Shown here: positions 7,068 through 9,696 of the stretch, piece by piece
How positions within the stretch are numbered: position 1 is the stretch's first letter
Layout of the letters: each line of letters begins with the position of its first letter
Origin: DASZZX01 sp036260415
GTDB lineage: Bacteria; Actinomycetota; Nitriliruptoria; Nitriliruptorales; JAHWKO01
Length of the DNA stretch: 9,696 bases
Reading direction: 5' to 3'
Assembly: GCA_036260415.1 (NCBI GenBank)
Contig: DASZZX010000315.1
Span: 1 to 9,696, forward strand
The notes under the pieces: model-generated
Told to the model about the DNA's origin: nothing
Databases searched by the model: none
Seen by the model: only the letters and a program-made list of their open reading frames with translations
Program-made: the position numbers and the translations under genes

Positions 7068-7116
7068 GCGACCCGTCCGTTACGTGCCCGTCACGATGCG
7101 ACAACCTGGACGGAAC
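7068..7116 (+). promoter_or_regulatory. Five-unit 11-bp activator array of nirA
   Basis: Pentamers GCGAC (7068), GTTAC (7079), GTCAC (7090), ACAAC (7101) and GGAAC (7112) stand exactly 11 bp apart and all end in AC. GTTAC and GTCAC match gTnAc fully, and GGAAC matches GaAAc at four of five bases. A sixth in-phase unit, CTGAC (7057-7061), overlaps the regulator's stop codon. The array begins 7 nt after that stop and shows that nirA has its own promoter. Confidence 0.65.
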
Positions 7117-7126
7117 GGGTCGTCGC

Positions 7127-7132
7127 CATCCT
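7127..7132 (+). promoter_or_regulatory. Candidate -10 element of nirA
   Basis: CATCCT lies exactly 10 nt after the array, as at the regulator promoter, and is followed by G in both. Transcription would begin near 7139, about 20 nt before TTG 7159, which leaves just enough room for the Shine-Dalgarno site. Confidence 0.4.
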
Positions 7133-7146
7133 GGCTGCACCCACCC

Positions 7147-7152
7147 GGAGGT
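7147..7152 (+). promoter_or_regulatory. Shine-Dalgarno site that sets the nirA start
   Basis: A full GGAGGT with 6 nt to TTG 7159. The in-frame ATG at 7096 lies inside the repeat array, upstream of the likely transcription start, so it is not the start. Confidence 0.8.
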
Positions 7153-7158
7153 ACGCCG

Positions 7159-8838
7159 TTGCCGGTCCCCGACATCCCGGCGGCCAAGCGTGCGGGCCTG
7201 CCGGTCGACCTCGAGCGCCTCACCGCCGAGGGCGACGCCTGGCTCACCCCCGAGCAGCGCTACGCCCTGAAGACCCACGGCGTGTGCGCCCAAGCCCAGC
7301 CCGGCGTGTTCATGATCCGGGTCCGCACGGGCGGGCAGCTGACCGCCGACCAGGCCCGCGGGCTGGCCGACCTCGCCGAGCGGCACGGCCACGGCTGGCT
7401 GCACCTCACCACCCGCCAGCAGGTCGAGCTGCACCACGTGGCGGCCCGGGAGGTCACGACCGTGACCGCGTCGGTCGGCGCTCTCGGGTTGACCACCCGT
7501 TCCACCTGCGGGCACACCCTCCGCGGGGTGATGTGGTGCCCGGACGCCGGCGTGAGCCTCGACGAGCCGTTCGACTGCGGCCCCGACGCCCGCGCGGTCG
7601 CGGCCGCCACCCTGGCTCGCACCCCAGACCTCGACACCCGGCTGCCGTCGCGCCTCAACGTCCACTTCGGAGGCTGCGCGGCCTGCCGTGAGCACGCTCG
7701 GCTCAACGACGCCGGGTTCGTCTCGACCGTGCGCGACGGCCAGCCCGGCTACCGCCTGCTGCTCGGCGGCAGTCTCGGCAGGTCGGTGCCGACGCTGGCG
7801 ATCGACGCGCTGGACTTCCTCCCCCGCGCCCACGCCGTCCCAGCCGCGCTCGCCCTCGTAGACGTCTACGTCGCCCACGGCAACCTCGACCAGCCCAACA
7901 AGGCGCGCCTGAAGTTCCTGATCCGCGACCTCGGAGAGCCGCGCTTCCTGGAGCTGTTCCGCCAGGCGTACACCCGGGCTGTGCAGCTCCCGCTGCCGCC
8001 TCCGCCGCCGGTGGAGGTGCCGGATCCCGTCGACGTGGCCGGTCTGCTGACGCAGGCGCCGGAGGGCGGCTGGACCGGTGCGGTCCGCCCGCAGCGCAGC
8101 CCAGGACGGGCCCTGGTCACCGTGGCCGTGCCGCTCGGCGACCTCGATGCCGAGGACGCTCGTGCGCTGGCCGACCTCGCCGAGCGGCACGCCGACGGGA
8201 CGCTGCACCCCACCCGCAACCAGAACCTCACCCTGCGGCACGTCGCCCTGCGCGACCTGCCCGCCCTGCGCCGCCGGCTGAGCTGTCTGGGGCTGTCCCT
8301 CGACGGCGCGGACCAGGCCAGCGACGTGCGCGCCTGCACCGGAGGGCCGGTGTGCGTCCTGGCGATCACGCCGTCGCAGGAGGCCGCCGCAAACCTGCTG
8401 TCCAGCCCGGCCCTGGCCCGCAACAGCCAGCTGCGGGTGCACCTGTCGGGCTGTCCCAACGCGTGTGCGCAGCACCAGGTCGCCGACATCGGCTTGTCCG
8501 GCGGCAAGGTCAACATCGGGGGTCGACCGCAGCTGGGGTACCAGCTGTGGCTCGGCGGCGACGCCCGCGCCGGCCGGGTCGGCACGGTGGTGGGACGCAT
8601 CGCCCACCGTGACGTCGCCGCGATCACCGAAGCGGTCGTGGGCCTGTGGGAGGCGCTGCGCCAGCGCGGCGAGACCTTCTCCGACGCGATCGAACGACTG
8701 GGCACCGACGTCTTTGCCGGGCACGTCGACCGGGTGTTCCGCGAGCGCTGGGAGGCCGGTCCCGAACCCGAGGTGGCCGTCGCGACGTCCACGGCGCTGG
8801 GACCCGACCGCCACCTGCCGCTGGCGGTGGCGTCGTGA
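7159..8838 (+). CDS. nirA: Ferredoxin-type nitrite (or sulfite) reductase, siroheme/[4Fe-4S]
   Basis: A 559-residue protein, the usual length for NirA, predicted to carry out the six-electron reduction of nitrite to ammonium. The coupled siroheme and [4Fe-4S] site is shown by C393-x5-C399 (ACTGGPVC) and C432-x3-C436 (SGCPNACAQHQ). Two ferredoxin-like halves of the NiR/SiR fold are visible: LHLTTRQQVELH (81-92) and LHPTRNQNLTLRH (349-361). The basic substrate region is NKARLKFL (247-254). There is no NirB-type FAD/NADH module, so electrons must come from a ferredoxin; the Rieske protein encoded next is a candidate. A CxxC (C173, C176, in GGCAACREH) in the N-terminal half is unusual. Sulfite reductases share these motifs, but the nasA, nnaR-like and Rieske neighbours favour nitrite. 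Start TTG 7159 follows from the Shine-Dalgarno site and promoter. The open frame runs back to 6718 but overlaps the regulator. Confidence 0.92.
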   Translation: MPVPDIPAAKRAGLPVDLERLTAEGDAWLTPEQRYALKTHGVCAQAQPGVFMIRVRTGGQLTADQARGLADLAERHGHGWLHLTTRQQVELHHVAAREVTTVTASVGALGLTTRSTCGHTLRGVMWCPDAGVSLDEPFDCGPDARAVAAATLARTPDLDTRLPSRLNVHFGGCAACREHARLNDAGFVSTVRDGQPGYRLLLGGSLGRSVPTLAIDALDFLPRAHAVPAALALVDVYVAHGNLDQPNKARLKFLIRDLGEPRFLELFRQAYTRAVQLPLPPPPPVEVPDPVDVAGLLTQAPEGGWTGAVRPQRSPGRALVTVAVPLGDLDAEDARALADLAERHADGTLHPTRNQNLTLRHVALRDLPALRRRLSCLGLSLDGADQASDVRACTGGPVCVLAITPSQEAAANLLSSPALARNSQLRVHLSGCPNACAQHQVADIGLSGGKVNIGGRPQLGYQLWLGGDARAGRVGTVVGRIAHRDVAAITEAVVGLWEALRQRGETFSDAIERLGTDVFAGHVDRVFRERWEAGPEPEVAVATSTALGPDRHLPLAVAS

Positions 8839-8840
8839 GA

Positions 8841-8859
8841 GGCGCTCCGCAGGAGCGCC
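8841..8859 (+). other. Perfect hairpin directly after nirA
   Basis: GGCGCTCC (8841-8848), loop GCA, GGAGCGCC (8852-8859): an 8-bp perfect stem 2 nt beyond the nirA stop. There is no T-run after it, so it is more likely an mRNA-stabilising or attenuating element between nirA and the Rieske gene than a full terminator. A weaker stem, GCTGTC/GACAGC (8869-8874 with 8888-8893), follows in the same 70-nt gap. Confidence 0.55.
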
Positions 8860-8908
8860 GCGAGAGCAGCTGTCGTAGGTCCCCCAAGACAGCGACGGAG
8901 GTGGTCTC

Positions 8909-9238
8909 GTGAGCGCCGTGTCCGCCACCCGCCGGCTGGTCGCGGTCGCCCCGGCCGCCGAGCTCCCGCCGGGCACGGCGGTCAGGCTGGTCGCGGACGG
9001 CTGCGCCATCGCCGTGCTGCACCACCGCGACGGTTTGCACGCGGTGGACGCCGCCTGCACCCACGCCGCCGGCCCGCTCGTGGAGGGCACCCTGACGGGC
9101 GGCTGCCAGCTCGTCTGTCCGTGGCACGCCGCCGTGTTCGACGCGCGCACGGGCGAGGTGCTGCGTGGCCCGGCGCGCAAGCGGCTGCGCACCTACCACG
9201 TGTTCGTCCGCGACGGGACCGTCTACATCGAGCTGTGA
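8909..9238 (+). CDS. nirD: Small Rieske [2Fe-2S] ferredoxin (NirD-like)
   Basis: A 109-residue protein consisting of one Rieske domain, without signal peptide or membrane segment. The cluster ligands are C50-x-H52 (ACTHAAG) and C70-x2-H73 (CPWHAAVF), separated by 17 residues, and TGEVLRGPA (81-89) is the typical loop after them. NirD is normally the small subunit of the NADH-dependent NirB enzyme, but the large protein here is NirA-type. The protein may therefore act as a free electron carrier to NirA or NasA, or as a bound subunit. The same fold occurs in dioxygenase ferredoxins, but the operon position argues against that role. GTG 8909 has GGAGGT (8897-8902) 6 nt upstream. It lies 70 nt behind nirA in the same orientation, with hairpins between. 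Confidence 0.88.
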   Translation: MSAVSATRRLVAVAPAAELPPGTAVRLVADGCAIAVLHHRDGLHAVDAACTHAAGPLVEGTLTGGCQLVCPWHAAVFDARTGEVLRGPARKRLRTYHVFVRDGTVYIEL

Positions 9239-9274
9239 GGGGAGGTGGCACCGCGACCGTCACGGGGGCACGGA

Positions 9275-9311
9275 GGGGCGCCGCCGCCGGACCGACCGTC
9301 GGCGGCGCCCC
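9275..9311 (+). other. Perfect 12-bp GC hairpin between the Rieske gene and cobA
   Basis: GGGGCGCCGCCG (9275-9286) pairs without mismatch with CGGCGGCGCCCC (9300-9311) across a 13-nt loop that can form a further 3 bp. No T-run follows. It may reduce read-through into cobA, or protect the upstream message. It also argues that cobA starts downstream of it rather than at the GTG that overlaps the Rieske stop. Confidence 0.5.
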
Positions 9312-9372
9312 GGTGGCGGCGAGCGGCTCTCCTCCGTTGGCGTTGGGAGGGCCGCCTGCAAGGCGCGGTGTC

Positions 9373-9696
9373 GTGCATCTCGTCGGGGGCGGCCCGGGCG
9401 ATCCCGGACTGCTCACCCTGCGAGCCGCCCGGTTGCTGTCCTCCTGCACGCTGGCGGTGCACGACCGTCTCGCTCCCCGCGAGGCACTGGACCTGCTGCC
9501 GACGCAGGCCAGCCGCGTGGCGGTCGGCAAACGCCCCGGCGGCGGCTGGACGCAGACGGAGGTCGACCGTCTGCTGGTCGGTGCGGCGCTCGGCGGCCAC
9601 GCCGTAGTGCGGCTCAAGGGCGGCGACCCGTTCGTGCTCGGGCGGGGCGGCGAGGAACTGGCTGCGTGCCGCGCCGCGGGGGTGCCGGTCGAGGTC
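9373..9696 (+). CDS. cobA: Uroporphyrinogen-III C-methyltransferase, 3' end missing
   Basis: The first 108 residues of a SAM-dependent tetrapyrrole methylase that makes precorrin-2 from uroporphyrinogen III, the first committed step to siroheme. The P1 loop is LVGGGPGDPGLLT (3-15), DRLAP is at 31-35, VGKRPGGGWTQTEVDRLLV at 51-69, and the P2 signature LKGGDPFVLGRGGEEL at 81-96. These are hallmark SUMT motifs. It probably supplies siroheme for NirA; whether CysG-type dehydrogenase/chelatase domains follow is cut off. The start is uncertain. GTG 9373 (AAGG 9 nt upstream) gives a slightly short first strand. TTG 9343, TTG 9337 and GTG 9313 are in frame, as is GTG 9235, which overlaps the Rieske stop; the frame from 9235 would add low-complexity Gly/Ala/Pro sequence through the hairpin. 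Confidence 0.9.
   Translation, partial: MHLVGGGPGDPGLLTLRAARLLSSCTLAVHDRLAPREALDLLPTQASRVAVGKRPGGGWTQTEVDRLLVGAALGGHAVVRLKGGDPFVLGRGGEELAACRAAGVPVEV

Noticed and set aside
7015..9192. Long open frame on the minus strand opposite nirA and the Rieske gene
   Set aside because: No domain or motif. It covers two well-supported genes and intercistronic hairpins, so it is a GC-driven shadow.
9245..9607. Frame at the start of cobA starting at a GTG next to GGAGGT-like sequence
   Set aside because: All SUMT motifs lie in the other frame (that of 9373). This one is Arg/Pro/Ala-rich, and no single indel would rescue a better N-terminus.
1..9696. CRISPR arrays, tRNA/rRNA genes, insertion sequences or phage genes
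   Set aside because: No regularly spaced long repeats, no tRNA-like cloverleaf, and no transposase or integrase motifs were found on either strand.

Overview
The window is very GC-rich throughout (G/C in nearly every third codon position, GTG and TTG starts, Shine-Dalgarno sites of the GGAGGT type), which suggests a high-GC actinobacterium. The gene content fits: an OmpR-type regulator fused to a HemD domain is the architecture of actinobacterial NnaR, and the promoters carry 11-bp repeats of the GlnR/OmpR type. I cannot name a genus.

Left part (1-3162, minus strand): a two-gene unit, read right to left. The first gene (907-3162) encodes a 751-residue fusion of a fatty-acyl-CoA-reductase-like SDR domain with a HAD-IB phosphatase-like domain. 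It overlaps by 4 bp (GTGA) a zinc-dependent medium-chain dehydrogenase that runs off the left edge. Together they suggest reductive lipid or acyl-aldehyde/alcohol metabolism. The 227-bp gap at 3163-3389 separates this unit from the next gene and holds a candidate promoter, a weak hairpin and three GTGGTC motifs spaced exactly 32 bp apart.

Right part (3390-9696): a nitrate-assimilation cluster. nasA (3390-5501, minus) encodes a molybdopterin/[4Fe-4S] nitrate reductase. Across a 416-bp divergent region lies an NnaR-like regulator (5918-7060, plus). It is followed on the same strand by nirA (siroheme/[4Fe-4S] nitrite reductase, 7159-8838), a small Rieske ferredoxin (8909-9238) and the beginning of cobA (uroporphyrinogen-III C-methyltransferase, the first siroheme step), which is cut by the right edge. 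Nitrate would go to nitrite (NasA) and on to ammonium (NirA). The Rieske protein is a candidate electron carrier and CobA supplies the siroheme precursor. No nitrate transporter or NAD(P)H-dependent reductase subunit is in the window.

The most striking signal is regulatory. In front of nasA, the regulator and nirA there is in each case an array of five pentamers at exactly 11-bp spacing. All 15 pentamers end in AC when read toward the gene. Each array ends exactly 10 nt before a -10-like hexamer (TACGGT, CATCCT, CATCCT). The pentamers resemble the GlnR box (gTnAc-n6-GaAAc), but the cluster's own OmpR-type regulator is an equally plausible binder. The geometry fixes the nirA start at TTG 7159 and suggests a leaderless GTG start for nasA. 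Strong hairpins lie in the regulator leader and in both gaps downstream of nirA.
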